From XYD12-FULL-36-8 sp964613805 (GTDB lineage Bacteria; Bacteroidota; Ignavibacteria; Ignavibacteriales; Ignavibacteriaceae): a stretch of 64,000 nt of DNA. This document shows, piece after piece, positions 44,194-52,505 of this stretch. The translations under genes and the position numbers were made by a program. The stretch's first letter is position 1. Every line of letters starts with the position of its first letter. Location of the stretch: assembly GCA_964613805.1 (NCBI GenBank), contig CAZTJF010000007.1:83700-147699 (forward strand), read 5' to 3'. Below the pieces are notes generated by a model that saw only the letters and a program-made list of their open reading frames with translations, searched no databases and was not told the origin of the DNA.

Positions 44194-46407
44194 ATGGCTA
44201 TGCAAGAAAAAAGTAATCCGCTCAATCAATCAATTCAATATCTCAAATCAATTGGACCGAAGAGAGCGGAATCGTTTAGAAAGATTGGAATAGAGACAAT
44301 ACGCGATCTGCTTTTTTACTTTCCATCACGACACTTAGATAGAACAACCACATTATCTGCAGCTAAAGCTTATGGTTATTTAATGAATGGATATGAGGGT
44401 GAATTAACAATCATTGGTAAAGTTGAAGATAAAGAGAAACGAGTTTTCCATCGAAAAGAAATTTTAAAAATTCACTTCCGGGATTCATCTGGTTTTTTTG
44501 AATGTGTCTGGTTTCAAGGCACAAAGTATTTTTCGGGGGTCTTTAATGTTGGAGACATCTTTGCTGTATCAGGCAAGGCCTCCATATCCAAGTTTGGAAA
44601 TCTTCAATTCACTCATCCCGATTTCGATAGAATTACAGAAGATGAATCAATAAGCTTCTTAAACACTGGAAAGATAATTCCGTTCTATCGAATACCCAAA
44701 GAATTAAAATTAACAAACCTTGGGGATTTGAGCATAAGAAGAATTCTTAACAATGCTGTTGAAAATTATGTCGAATTGCTGCCCGATAATCTTCCACAAT
44801 CTTTGCTTGAAACCAATAAACTTCTTGGAATAGTTGCTGCTGTTAGGAATTATCATTTTCCTGAAAGTAAAGAAAAATTATTTCTTGCATCAAAACGATT
44901 TAAGTTTGAAGAAGCATTCTATCTTGAAATACTCGTTGCTTTGCGCAAACAAAACTATAAACGAAAACTTGGGGGGTATTCGCTTCAAACTAAAACCAGT
45001 TTGGTATCTGACTTTTTGAAAACTCTGCCGTTCATTCTAACAAAAGCACAGATTAAAGTTCTTAGTGAAATTAAAAGGGATCTAATGCAGCCATCACCAA
45101 TGAATCGGTTGCTTCAAGGAGATGTTGGAAGCGGGAAAACTATTGTTGCATTAATCACAATGTTAATAGCAGTTGATAATGGTTATCAATCCGCTTTCAT
45201 GGTTCCAACAGAAATTCTTGCAGATCAGCATGCAAAAAATATAGCTGTGATGATGAAAAAACTTTTTGAGATCCATAAGGAACGTGAAATTAAAGTTGCT
45301 CTTCTGATGGGAGGGCAAAAAAAATCTGTACGCGAACAACGGCTTGAGGCAATTGAACTCCAGGAAGCAGATATTATTGTTGGAACACATGCCCTGTTCG
45401 AAGAAAACGTTGGCTTTAAGAACTTGGGTTTGGCTGTGATTGACGAACAGCATCGTTTTGGTGTTGCACAAAGAGCAAGATTGCTGTCAAAAGGAAAAAC
45501 ACCACACGTTCTTGTCATGAGCGCAACACCGATCCCCCGAACTTTATCAATGACTGTTTATGGTGATCTTGATAATTCTATAATTGATGAGATGCCAAAG
45601 AATAGAATTCCAATTAAAACTTTCCTTCGCGGCGATGGAAAGCTTAACGATATTTATAAATTTATTCGTGATAAGAAAAGTGTTGGTTGCCAATCCTTCA
45701 TTGTTTATCCATTGGTTGAAGAATCAGAAAAGCTTGAGCTTAAAGCCGCAGAAACATATTTCAATAAACTTAAAAATGAGTTCCTTCCCGATTTAAGTAT
45801 TGGTTTAATTCACGGCAGAATGAGTTGGAGAGAAAAAGAAGCATCCATGTATATGTTCCTTGAAAAGAAATTTGACGTCCTTGTTTCTACAACCGTAATT
45901 GAAGTTGGCATTGATATTCCTGACGCCAACATTATCTTAATTAATGATGCACATCGTTTTGGGTTATCGCAGCTCCATCAATTAAGGGGAAGAATTGGAA
46001 GAGGTAAAAAACAAGCATACTGTGTTTTAGTAACAAAAGACGAATACGCTTCATTTAATAACAGATTAAATTTAGAAACCGATTATCTTTCTCCTGCTCA
46101 GATTGATAAATATAAGTCTGCCATTCGGCTGCAAACAATGGTTAAACATCTAGATGGTTTTAAAGTTGCAGAAATAGATTTAAAGCTGAGAGGACCTGGA
46201 GATATTTTTGGAATCAAGCAAAGCGGCTTCCCGGAATTGAAACATATTGATATAATTCATGACGCTGAGATTATTATCAATGCAAAGAAATCTGCGTTTA
46301 ACATAATTGAAAAAGATCCGCATCTCAATCACGAGGTAAACCAAATCATAAAAAATAATTTGCTTCAACATTATAAAAATAACTTAAAGTACGCGAGCAT
46401 CGCTTAA
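44194..46407 (+). CDS. recG: ATP-dependent DNA helicase RecG
   Basis: A 737-residue fork-reversal and branch-migration helicase. It opens with a helix-hairpin-helix-like KSIGPKRAESFRKIGI segment and the LLFYFPSRHLDR motif, followed by an OB-fold wedge (about 65-160), then helicase motifs: LLQGDVGSGKT (I), MVPTEILADQH (Ia), IDEQHRFGV (II), MSATPIPRTL (III), STTVIEVGIDIPDA (V) and QLRGRIGRG (VI), ending with a RecG-type C-terminal region (LRGPGDIFGIKQSG). Length and order are standard. The upstream gap has no strong ribosome site. Confidence 0.97.
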   Translation: MAMQEKSNPLNQSIQYLKSIGPKRAESFRKIGIETIRDLLFYFPSRHLDRTTTLSAAKAYGYLMNGYEGELTIIGKVEDKEKRVFHRKEILKIHFRDSSGFFECVWFQGTKYFSGVFNVGDIFAVSGKASISKFGNLQFTHPDFDRITEDESISFLNTGKIIPFYRIPKELKLTNLGDLSIRRILNNAVENYVELLPDNLPQSLLETNKLLGIVAAVRNYHFPESKEKLFLASKRFKFEEAFYLEILVALRKQNYKRKLGGYSLQTKTSLVSDFLKTLPFILTKAQIKVLSEIKRDLMQPSPMNRLLQGDVGSGKTIVALITMLIAVDNGYQSAFMVPTEILADQHAKNIAVMMKKLFEIHKEREIKVALLMGGQKKSVREQRLEAIELQEADIIVGTHALFEENVGFKNLGLAVIDEQHRFGVAQRARLLSKGKTPHVLVMSATPIPRTLSMTVYGDLDNSIIDEMPKNRIPIKTFLRGDGKLNDIYKFIRDKKSVGCQSFIVYPLVEESEKLELKAAETYFNKLKNEFLPDLSIGLIHGRMSWREKEASMYMFLEKKFDVLVSTTVIEVGIDIPDANIILINDAHRFGLSQLHQLRGRIGRGKKQAYCVLVTKDEYASFNNRLNLETDYLSPAQIDKYKSAIRLQTMVKHLDGFKVAEIDLKLRGPGDIFGIKQSGFPELKHIDIIHDAEIIINAKKSAFNIIEKDPHLNHEVNQIIKNNLLQHYKNNLKYASIA

Positions 46408-46655
46408 CCGATTCTAAAAATTTTATTGGACCTCTCTCAAAAAAAATTATCACACAACCAAAATTTTTGTTGCATATGATTTTTTTTTAGTTCAAATTTG
46501 AAATGAGAAAAAAATTTTTCTTTATCGAGAAAAATTATTGATAACATGATTAGGTTTTTGTTATAAAAATTTCATTGTTATTTTTTTTTAGCAACCAAAT
46601 TGGCAAATAATTTTAAAGGAGATTTTTTATTTTATCTTTTTTCGGTGATGCTCGA

Positions 46656-47711
46656 TTGAACGTTGCTCTTACATTCAATGTCAAACCAGAAGGTGGTACT
46701 TTCATAGAAGAACTATCTCCAATTCAAAACATTCCTGGTACACAAACCCAAAAATCAGTTGATACATTTGCAGAGTGGGATACGTGGGAAACTATAAACG
46801 CTGTTAAAGAAGCAATAGAAACATTTCACATAGTAGAACTCATTGAAGCAGACAACAATGCTTTCGAAAAATTAAAAGAATCCAAATGCAATATGGTTTT
46901 TAATATTGCCGAAGGTTTTAACGGAATCAGCCGCGAAGCCCAAATCCCTGCTATACTTGATATGCTTAACATCCCTTACACCGGTTCCGATACCCTAACA
47001 CTATCAATATGCTTAGATAAAGCACGTACGAAAGAAATTTTATCCTATTACAAAATTCCCAATGCCAAATTTTTAGTTGTAGATAACATAGAACAATTAT
47101 TAAATATGAGATTGGACTTTCCTCTTATTGTTAAACCAATTGGTGAAGGATCGAGTAAAGGAATTTATTCATCTTCATTCGTAAATAATAAAAATGATTT
47201 GGTACTGGAAGTAAAAAGAATTATAAATGAATACAATCAACCGGCATTGATTGAGGAATTTTTACCCGGCAGAGAATTTACTGTCGCAATAATCGGAAAT
47301 AATGGTAATGCGGAAGCTCTTCCAATAGTTGAAATAAGCTATCAAGATTTTCCAAAAGATTTTATTCCTATTTATTCTTACGAGGCAAAATGGATTTTAG
47401 ACACTCGTGAAAAACCATTAGATGTTTTTAACTGCCCGGCTATGCTTGATAAGTTTCTCGAGTACCAAATTAAAGAAACTGCTTTAAAGACATATAAAGT
47501 TCTTCGTTGCAGGGATTGGTCAAGAATTGATTTACGTCTAGACAAAAATAATGTTCCGAACATAATTGAAGTTAATCCTCTTCCTGGAATTCTTCCTAAT
47601 CCGGAAGATAACTCATGTTTTCCCAAAGCAGCCCGAACAGCTGGATTGAAGTATAGTGAAATGATTAACAAAGTACTTTACGTTGCAGCAAAAAGATATA
47701 ATTTGATATGA
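46656..47711 (+). CDS. Diverged D-Ala-D-Ala ligase-like ATP-grasp ligase, copy 1
   Basis: A 351-residue ATP-grasp protein of the Ddl family. K160 and EGSSKGI (164-170) form the ATP/phosphate loop; RDWSRIDLRLD and IEVNPLPGILP supply the metal-binding end. In true Ddl the last motif reads N-T-x-PG-(M/L)-T, so the acceptor site is altered and a different carboxylate-amine substrate is likely. The TTG at 46656 fits the conserved first strand (NVALTFN), but a strong AAAGGAG at 46615-46621 points to an in-frame ATT at 46629, 7 bases away. It overlaps copy 2 by ATGA. First gene of a four-gene cassette. Confidence 0.85.
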   Translation: MNVALTFNVKPEGGTFIEELSPIQNIPGTQTQKSVDTFAEWDTWETINAVKEAIETFHIVELIEADNNAFEKLKESKCNMVFNIAEGFNGISREAQIPAILDMLNIPYTGSDTLTLSICLDKARTKEILSYYKIPNAKFLVVDNIEQLLNMRLDFPLIVKPIGEGSSKGIYSSSFVNNKNDLVLEVKRIINEYNQPALIEEFLPGREFTVAIIGNNGNAEALPIVEISYQDFPKDFIPIYSYEAKWILDTREKPLDVFNCPAMLDKFLEYQIKETALKTYKVLRCRDWSRIDLRLDKNNVPNIIEVNPLPGILPNPEDNSCFPKAARTAGLKYSEMINKVLYVAAKRYNLI

Positions 47712-48769
47712 AAGAAGATTCCAAAATATTGATTTGCTACAACTCACCCGTCAGCGTGTTTCCTGTTTATAATGGAAAGCCGGAAGAAAAGCAATCCGAC
47801 TTGAATGATCTTTCTGAAAGTGCATTTAGTAAAGAAATCAATTCGATAAAAAAATCATTGCAAGAATATTTTACTGATGTACAAACACTTGCCGTCGATG
47901 GAAACATTGAGAAAACTATAACAAAAATAAATCGTTGTTCACCAGATGTAATTTTAAATTTTGTTGAATCCGTTGATGGAATTTCTACTTATGAATATTG
48001 TATGGCAGGTCTTTTTGAGCTTTTAAATGTAGAATTTACAGGCAATCAGCCGCTGTGCCTTGGCAACTGTTTAAATAAACAGAGAACAAAAGACCTATTG
48101 CGAGCGCATGATATCAACACTCCCAATGCTTTGGTGATAGATAAGTCTGAGAATATTGGCGCGAAATATTTCACTCTCAAATTTCCGGTTATCATAAAAC
48201 TGTTAACCGAAGATGCAAGTATTGGTATCTCTGAGTATTCCGTAGTAAAAAATTTAAAGGAGCTAAAAGAGCACGTGATCTTTTTATTAAGCATGTATAA
48301 GCAAAGCATAATTGCTGAAGAATACATAGACGGCAGAGAATTAAATGTTGCAATACTGGGAAACAGAACTCTGCCCATTTCCGAAATTGAATTTAAAGGA
48401 CTGCCCGAAGGTTTGCCTAAGATTGTGACATACGATGGAAAATGGATTGCAGACAGCGTGTATTATGAAAACACAAAACCCAAATGTCCAACCGATCTCG
48501 ATGCTCGAACAAAAAAAAGAATTGAGAGCATTGCACTTCAAGCATTCGAGGCGTTGGGCTGCAGAGATTATGCGCGAGTAGACTTAAGATTAGATAAAAA
48601 TGGCATACCATTTGTTATCGAAGTTAATCCGAATCCTGATATTTCGAGTGATTCTGGATTCGCAAGAGCGGCAAATGCCGATGGTTTGAATCACTCAGAA
48701 CTGCTTTTTACAATTACAAAATTTGCTTTAAGCCGCCGGATACATGATACGCAAATTAAAGCAAGCTGA
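47708..48769 (+). CDS. Diverged D-Ala-D-Ala ligase-like ATP-grasp ligase, copy 2
   Basis: A 353-residue paralogue of the preceding gene, more diverged. The family core is recognisable (LNFVESVDGIS, VEFTGNQPLCLGNCLNKQRTK, AEEYIDGRELNVAILG, RDYARVDLRLDKNG, VIEVNPNPDIS), but the EGSS loop has become TEDASIGIS. It retains the acidic metal ligands, so it may still be active. Tandem unequal paralogues suggest two consecutive ligation steps or a heterodimer. It overlaps the GNAT gene by 26 bases. Confidence 0.83.
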   Translation: MKEDSKILICYNSPVSVFPVYNGKPEEKQSDLNDLSESAFSKEINSIKKSLQEYFTDVQTLAVDGNIEKTITKINRCSPDVILNFVESVDGISTYEYCMAGLFELLNVEFTGNQPLCLGNCLNKQRTKDLLRAHDINTPNALVIDKSENIGAKYFTLKFPVIIKLLTEDASIGISEYSVVKNLKELKEHVIFLLSMYKQSIIAEEYIDGRELNVAILGNRTLPISEIEFKGLPEGLPKIVTYDGKWIADSVYYENTKPKCPTDLDARTKKRIESIALQAFEALGCRDYARVDLRLDKNGIPFVIEVNPNPDISSDSGFARAANADGLNHSELLFTITKFALSRRIHDTQIKAS

Positions 48770-49217
48770 TGTTCTTAAAATTGAAAAGCTGCTGGGAAAA
48801 GTAAAAGCTTTTTCCAAAAGTGAAGTTGAGATTGCAATGGAATTAGTGAATATTGCTGCTAATAAGCCAAAGCAAACTGATTACAATATTTTTGTTTACG
48901 CAGACGAAAAAAAAATACTTGGATATTATTGCGCCGGTAAACGACCATTGACCGACGGCGTATTTGATCTTTACTGGATCGTAACAAATCCCGAGTATCC
49001 TAAAAAAGGAGTTGGAAAAAGTCTTCTTACACACGCAGAAGAATTTGTTCTTTCAAAAAATGCAAGGTGGCTGCTAGCAGAAACTTCTTCACAAGAAGAA
49101 TATGCTGCAGCAAGAAATTTTTATCTGAGAAATCGCTATTCGATCATCGCCGAAATAAATGATTTTTATTCCGTCGGCGACAATCTAATGGTGTTTGGTA
49201 AATATTTCAGCAAGTAA
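48744..49217 (+). CDS. GNAT-family N-acetyltransferase
   Basis: A 157-residue acetyltransferase. The acetyl-CoA pyrophosphate loop is in NPEYPKKGVGKSLLTHAEEF, and the strand before it (VFDLYWIVTNPEY) and the later ARNFYLRNRYSIIAEINDFY are typical of GNAT enzymes. It starts 26 bases before the end of ligase copy 2, so translation is coupled. Next to a lysine 2,3-aminomutase-type gene, it recalls the AblB/AblA pair that makes N-epsilon-acetyl-beta-lysine, but it is shorter than known AblB proteins, so this is a hypothesis only. Confidence 0.85.
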   Translation: MIRKLKQADVLKIEKLLGKVKAFSKSEVEIAMELVNIAANKPKQTDYNIFVYADEKKILGYYCAGKRPLTDGVFDLYWIVTNPEYPKKGVGKSLLTHAEEFVLSKNARWLLAETSSQEEYAAARNFYLRNRYSIIAEINDFYSVGDNLMVFGKYFSK

Positions 49218-49237
49218 AACAATCATAAAGGAAAGTC

Positions 49238-50410
49238 ATGGAACTGTGGCAGCGAATGATAAGAGACAGCGTTCACACTGTTGATCAGCTTGTAGATAAA
49301 TTTAATATTGACAGAAGTGCCGCTGAAGCTCTTGATGAATTTTTTCAAGCCCGAATTAATCCATATTACCTTAGCTTAATTAAATATCCAGGAGATCCGA
49401 TCTGGCTTCAATGTGTTCCCGATAAAGCAGAACTCGAAGACTTTGATGCAGCCGAAGATCCCTTGATGGAAGACGCTATGAGTCCTGTTCCTAATATTAC
49501 TCATAGATATCCCGATCGAGCTTTATTTTTGGTAACAAGTCAATGCGGTCTTTACTGCCGCTTCTGCACACGAAAACGTAAAGTGGGTGACTATGAGAAA
49601 ATTTCAATGAAAGGACTTGAAAGTGCTTTCTCTTATTTAGAACAGCATAAAGAAATTAGAGATGTCATTCTTTCTGGCGGCGACCCATTGATGCTGACAG
49701 ACGCTATGCTCGAAAAGATTCTTCAGCGGATTAGAAGCATGCCCCACATCGAAATCATTCGAATTGGAACAAAAATGCCATGCGTTCTTCCACATCGAAT
49801 CACAGATAGATTGTGTTCAATGCTAAAAAAATATCACCCGATTTATATTAACACTCATTTCAATCATCCATGGGAAATTACTCCAGAAAGTTCAAAGGCG
49901 TGTGAAATGCTGGCTAATGCTGGTATTCCGGTTGGCAACCAAATGGTGCTGATGAAAGGTGTTAATGATAATCCGGAGACAGTTAAGGAACTTATGCAGA
50001 AACTCTTACGAATCAGAGTTCGTCCATACTACATGTACATGGCAGATGAGACAAAAGGTGCAAATCATTTCCGAACTTCAATTGAAACAGGTTTGAACAT
50101 TGTTGAAAACCTTCGCGGACACACAAGTGGTTTGGCAATTCCTCATTTTGTTATTGATGCACCCGGAGGCGGTGGTAAGATTCCAATCCTCCCGAATTAT
50201 GTTCTTCATCATGATGAAGATAAAATTGTTTTGAGAAATTATCAGAACAAAGTTTATGCTTATAAAAATTATAAGGATAAAAATAACCCCGCAAAGAAAA
50301 ACGGTAAGGATGAAAAAATTCCATCAAATGGGAAGAATGGAAAATCTAAAGTGAAGATAGCGCCGAGAGTAAACGTCAAACTCCCCATTTTAGAAGAAGT
50401 TGAAAACTAA
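49238..50410 (+). CDS. kamA: Lysine 2,3-aminomutase-family radical SAM enzyme
   Basis: A 390-residue radical SAM/PLP enzyme. The iron-sulfur cluster motif is C103-x3-C107-x2-C110 (CGLYCRFC). The PLP lysine is K314 in APGGGGKIP. D270 and D307 sit 37 residues apart, and D307 is 7 before the PLP lysine, the spacing of the substrate-binding aspartates D293 and D330 of clostridial lysine 2,3-aminomutase; this supports L-lysine to beta-lysine conversion rather than glutamate. The zinc-binding cysteines of the clostridial C-terminus are absent and replaced by a lysine- and asparagine-rich tail (344-390). Ribosome site AAAGGAAAG. Last gene of the cassette. Confidence 0.9.
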   Translation: MELWQRMIRDSVHTVDQLVDKFNIDRSAAEALDEFFQARINPYYLSLIKYPGDPIWLQCVPDKAELEDFDAAEDPLMEDAMSPVPNITHRYPDRALFLVTSQCGLYCRFCTRKRKVGDYEKISMKGLESAFSYLEQHKEIRDVILSGGDPLMLTDAMLEKILQRIRSMPHIEIIRIGTKMPCVLPHRITDRLCSMLKKYHPIYINTHFNHPWEITPESSKACEMLANAGIPVGNQMVLMKGVNDNPETVKELMQKLLRIRVRPYYMYMADETKGANHFRTSIETGLNIVENLRGHTSGLAIPHFVIDAPGGGGKIPILPNYVLHHDEDKIVLRNYQNKVYAYKNYKDKNNPAKKNGKDEKIPSNGKNGKSKVKIAPRVNVKLPILEEVEN

Positions 50411-50413
50411 AAG

Positions 50414-50438
50414 AAACGCCCCTTAATTGGGGCGTTTT
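50414..50438. terminator. Strong hairpin terminator after the aminomutase gene
   Basis: A 9-bp stem AAACGCCCC / GGGGCGTTT around a 6-base loop, flanked by A-rich and T-rich sides, lies between the convergent aminomutase and nadK genes. Likely bidirectional. Confidence 0.92.
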
Positions 50439-50486
50439 AATTTCAAATTGAGCAATTGAACCAAACGACAGTAGCCAAAATTTAGT

Positions 50487-51401
50487 TTAAGTATTGTTCC
50501 CTGTTCTTTTTCTCAAATCTACTCCCCATAAAAGTTTATTTCGCAAAGTTTCAAAGTAACTGGTAAGAGAGGTCTTAACAAGTTTAAGGGATCGTTGACT
50601 TTTAAAAATTTTTATTTTCAACGGCGGCGGCACAGCAAAAACCCTCTGTCCATCACAATTGACTAAAATTTCTTTGTGCAGAGATGTTGCTTTAATCAAA
50701 ATTTCTTGATTGCTCGGCAAAACAATTGGTCGAACAGTTAAGCTGTGTGGAGATATTGGACTTAAAGTTATTGCATCTGTAAGCGGACTTACAATTGGTC
50801 CACCAATTGACAGCGAATAGCCAGTTGAACCGGTTGGCGTTGCAGTTACAATTCCATCTGCCGCAAAGGTTGTAACATATTCTTTATTAACCATCAATTC
50901 TATTTCAATCATTTTAGGCCAGCCGCCTTTATCAATAACAATATCATTTATCGCAATCAGCCGCTCTACCTTATGCCCAATGACTTCACCTGAAATTAAT
51001 ATTCGTTCTTCGATTTTTATCGAGTTGCGTTTTATCTCATCAATCAGAACATCTATCTGATTAATATTTACTTCGGAGAGAAAACCAAGCTTGCCGTAAT
51101 TTATTCCGAGAACAGGTTTATCATAAAACTGTGCTTTGTATGCAGTAGTAAGCATGGTTCCATCGCCGCCGATTGAAATTATCAGATCACTGTTTTTACA
51201 AAGCTTATCATCTGAAATAAAATTGCTTTTTTTGAATTCCCTGCCAATAAACTTCTTTTGATTCAACAGTGAATTGCTCAATAAAAAGTCAAAACTGTTT
51301 TTGTAGAGTTTTTTAATCAGCTCCGCAACAACAAGGTTTACATTTTCCTTAGTTGTGTTGGCAATTATGCCAATGGTTTTATAGAGAGGCTTGGGTTTCA
51401 T
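50487..51401 (-). CDS. nadK: NAD kinase
   Basis: A 304-residue kinase that makes NADP+ from NAD+. Conserved motifs are ISIGGDGTMLTTAYK (GGDG loop), NYGKLGFLSEV and ATPTGSTGYSLSIGGPIVSP, followed by DGQRVFAV. Length is typical. It lies downstream of the DUF1844 gene on the minus strand with a 35-base gap. Confidence 0.97.
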   Translation of the reverse strand: MKPKPLYKTIGIIANTTKENVNLVVAELIKKLYKNSFDFLLSNSLLNQKKFIGREFKKSNFISDDKLCKNSDLIISIGGDGTMLTTAYKAQFYDKPVLGINYGKLGFLSEVNINQIDVLIDEIKRNSIKIEERILISGEVIGHKVERLIAINDIVIDKGGWPKMIEIELMVNKEYVTTFAADGIVTATPTGSTGYSLSIGGPIVSPLTDAITLSPISPHSLTVRPIVLPSNQEILIKATSLHKEILVNCDGQRVFAVPPPLKIKIFKSQRSLKLVKTSLTSYFETLRNKLLWGVDLRKRTGNNT

Positions 51402-51436
51402 TTCAAAATTTAGTCAGGTTTTGTTAACAACATTTT

Positions 51437-51745
51437 TTATTTATTTAGAGTGTCCTCAGTTTTATTTTTATCTTCTTTCTGCTCCTTATTCACCTCATCA
51501 ACATAATTAAGCTTGAGTTCTTTGATAACTTCCGTTAAAAATTTTTCTTCATACTCCGAAAGGTTGCCTTTTGTTTTTGCAGCAAGCATATCGAGCGTGT
51601 CAACAGACATCTTAGCAAACTCAAGGTTGCGATCAATTTTATCAGTTACTGGATTTTTGAGTTTTCCCATTGACATCATTGCTAACTGCTGATTTTGTAA
51701 AACCAATTGCATAAATAAAAAACCATGTGAAGAATCTTTTTCCAT
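51437..51745 (-). CDS. DUF1844-family small protein
   Basis: A 102-residue, mostly helical protein that resembles DUF1844, with the LQNQQLAMMSMGKLKNPVT segment and VDTLDMLAAKTKGNLSEYEEKFL. Its function is unknown; members are common in Bacteroidota, Planctomycetes and deltaproteobacteria as conserved small cytoplasmic proteins. The C-terminal 20 residues are highly charged. It begins 1 base after the upstream glycosyltransferase stop, so it is part of the same minus-strand operon as nadK and the glycosyltransferase. Confidence 0.85.
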   Translation of the reverse strand: MEKDSSHGFLFMQLVLQNQQLAMMSMGKLKNPVTDKIDRNLEFAKMSVDTLDMLAAKTKGNLSEYEEKFLTEVIKELKLNYVDEVNKEQKEDKNKTEDTLNK

Positions 51746-51746
51746 T

Positions 51747-52505
51747 TTACTTTCCTTTATTTTTCAACTCCCAAAATTTACAATATTTTGTAAAAACATA
51801 CGCCGATGAAAATCCCGCAAGAATGAATCCTTGAATTCCATCGAGGAAACCAAGCTTTAAGAAATACATTTTAATGAAAATTGCTGATGGACGAAGCAGA
51901 ATATCTAAAACAGAAAATGACTTTCCATTTTTAATTAACTCTTCTGCTGCAAGAGTCGTATAGCGGTTAAACTTCTGAAAGTAATGATGAATGTTTGGAT
52001 CAGTGTAATGCTCAAGATCAGAATTTAGCTTTCCGATTTCACCATTAACAAGCAAATGTTCATGCACATCATTTTCGCTGAATTTAACATTGTTCCTATT
52101 GAATAGTCTTGTAACTCTTCCCGGATACCAACCGCTGTGCTTTATCCATCTTCCGAGAAAAAATGCTTTGCGGGGAATTGAATAAGCAGTAAAAACTGGC
52201 GATGAGACTTTAAATTCATTAAGCTCTTTTGATAATTCCTTTGTAACAACTTCATCCGCATCAATCCATAAAACCCAATCGTTTGAGCATAATGAAACTG
52301 CATACTGTTTTGTTTTCGCATAACCCATCCATTTGACTACTTCATTTTTAACTTTAGGATATGATTTTACAATTTCCAAGGTTTTATCGGAAGACTGACT
52401 ATCAATGAGAACAATTATTTCATCAATGCATGCGTGCAAACTTTCGATACATCGAGCAATATTTTGCTCTTCATCTATTGCAATTGTGATAGAGGAAATT
52501 TTCAC
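51747..52505 (-). CDS. Family 2 glycosyltransferase (WaaE/KdtX-like)
   Basis: A 252-residue GT2 enzyme of the LPS-core WaaE/KdtX-like type. The nucleotide-binding start SSITIAIDEEQNIARCIES, the DSQSSDKT segment and the D82-A-D84 (WIDADE) metal motif are present; the later SGWYPGRVTRLFNRN and DVHEHLLV stretches are typical of this group, which adds glucose or similar sugars to the inner LPS core. A hydrophobic segment near the C-terminus may contact the membrane. It overlaps the upstream glycosyltransferase gene by ATGA. Donor and acceptor unknown. Confidence 0.88.
   Translation of the reverse strand: MKISSITIAIDEEQNIARCIESLHACIDEIIVLIDSQSSDKTLEIVKSYPKVKNEVVKWMGYAKTKQYAVSLCSNDWVLWIDADEVVTKELSKELNEFKVSSPVFTAYSIPRKAFFLGRWIKHSGWYPGRVTRLFNRNNVKFSENDVHEHLLVNGEIGKLNSDLEHYTDPNIHHYFQKFNRYTTLAAEELIKNGKSFSVLDILLRPSAIFIKMYFLKLGFLDGIQGFILAGFSSAYVFTKYCKFWELKNKGK

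Noticed and set aside
46656..48769. Assignment of the two ATP-grasp genes as ddlA/ddlB
   Set aside because: The acceptor-side motif differs from the Ddl consensus in both, and the genes are tied to an aminomutase and an acetyltransferase rather than to cell-wall genes.
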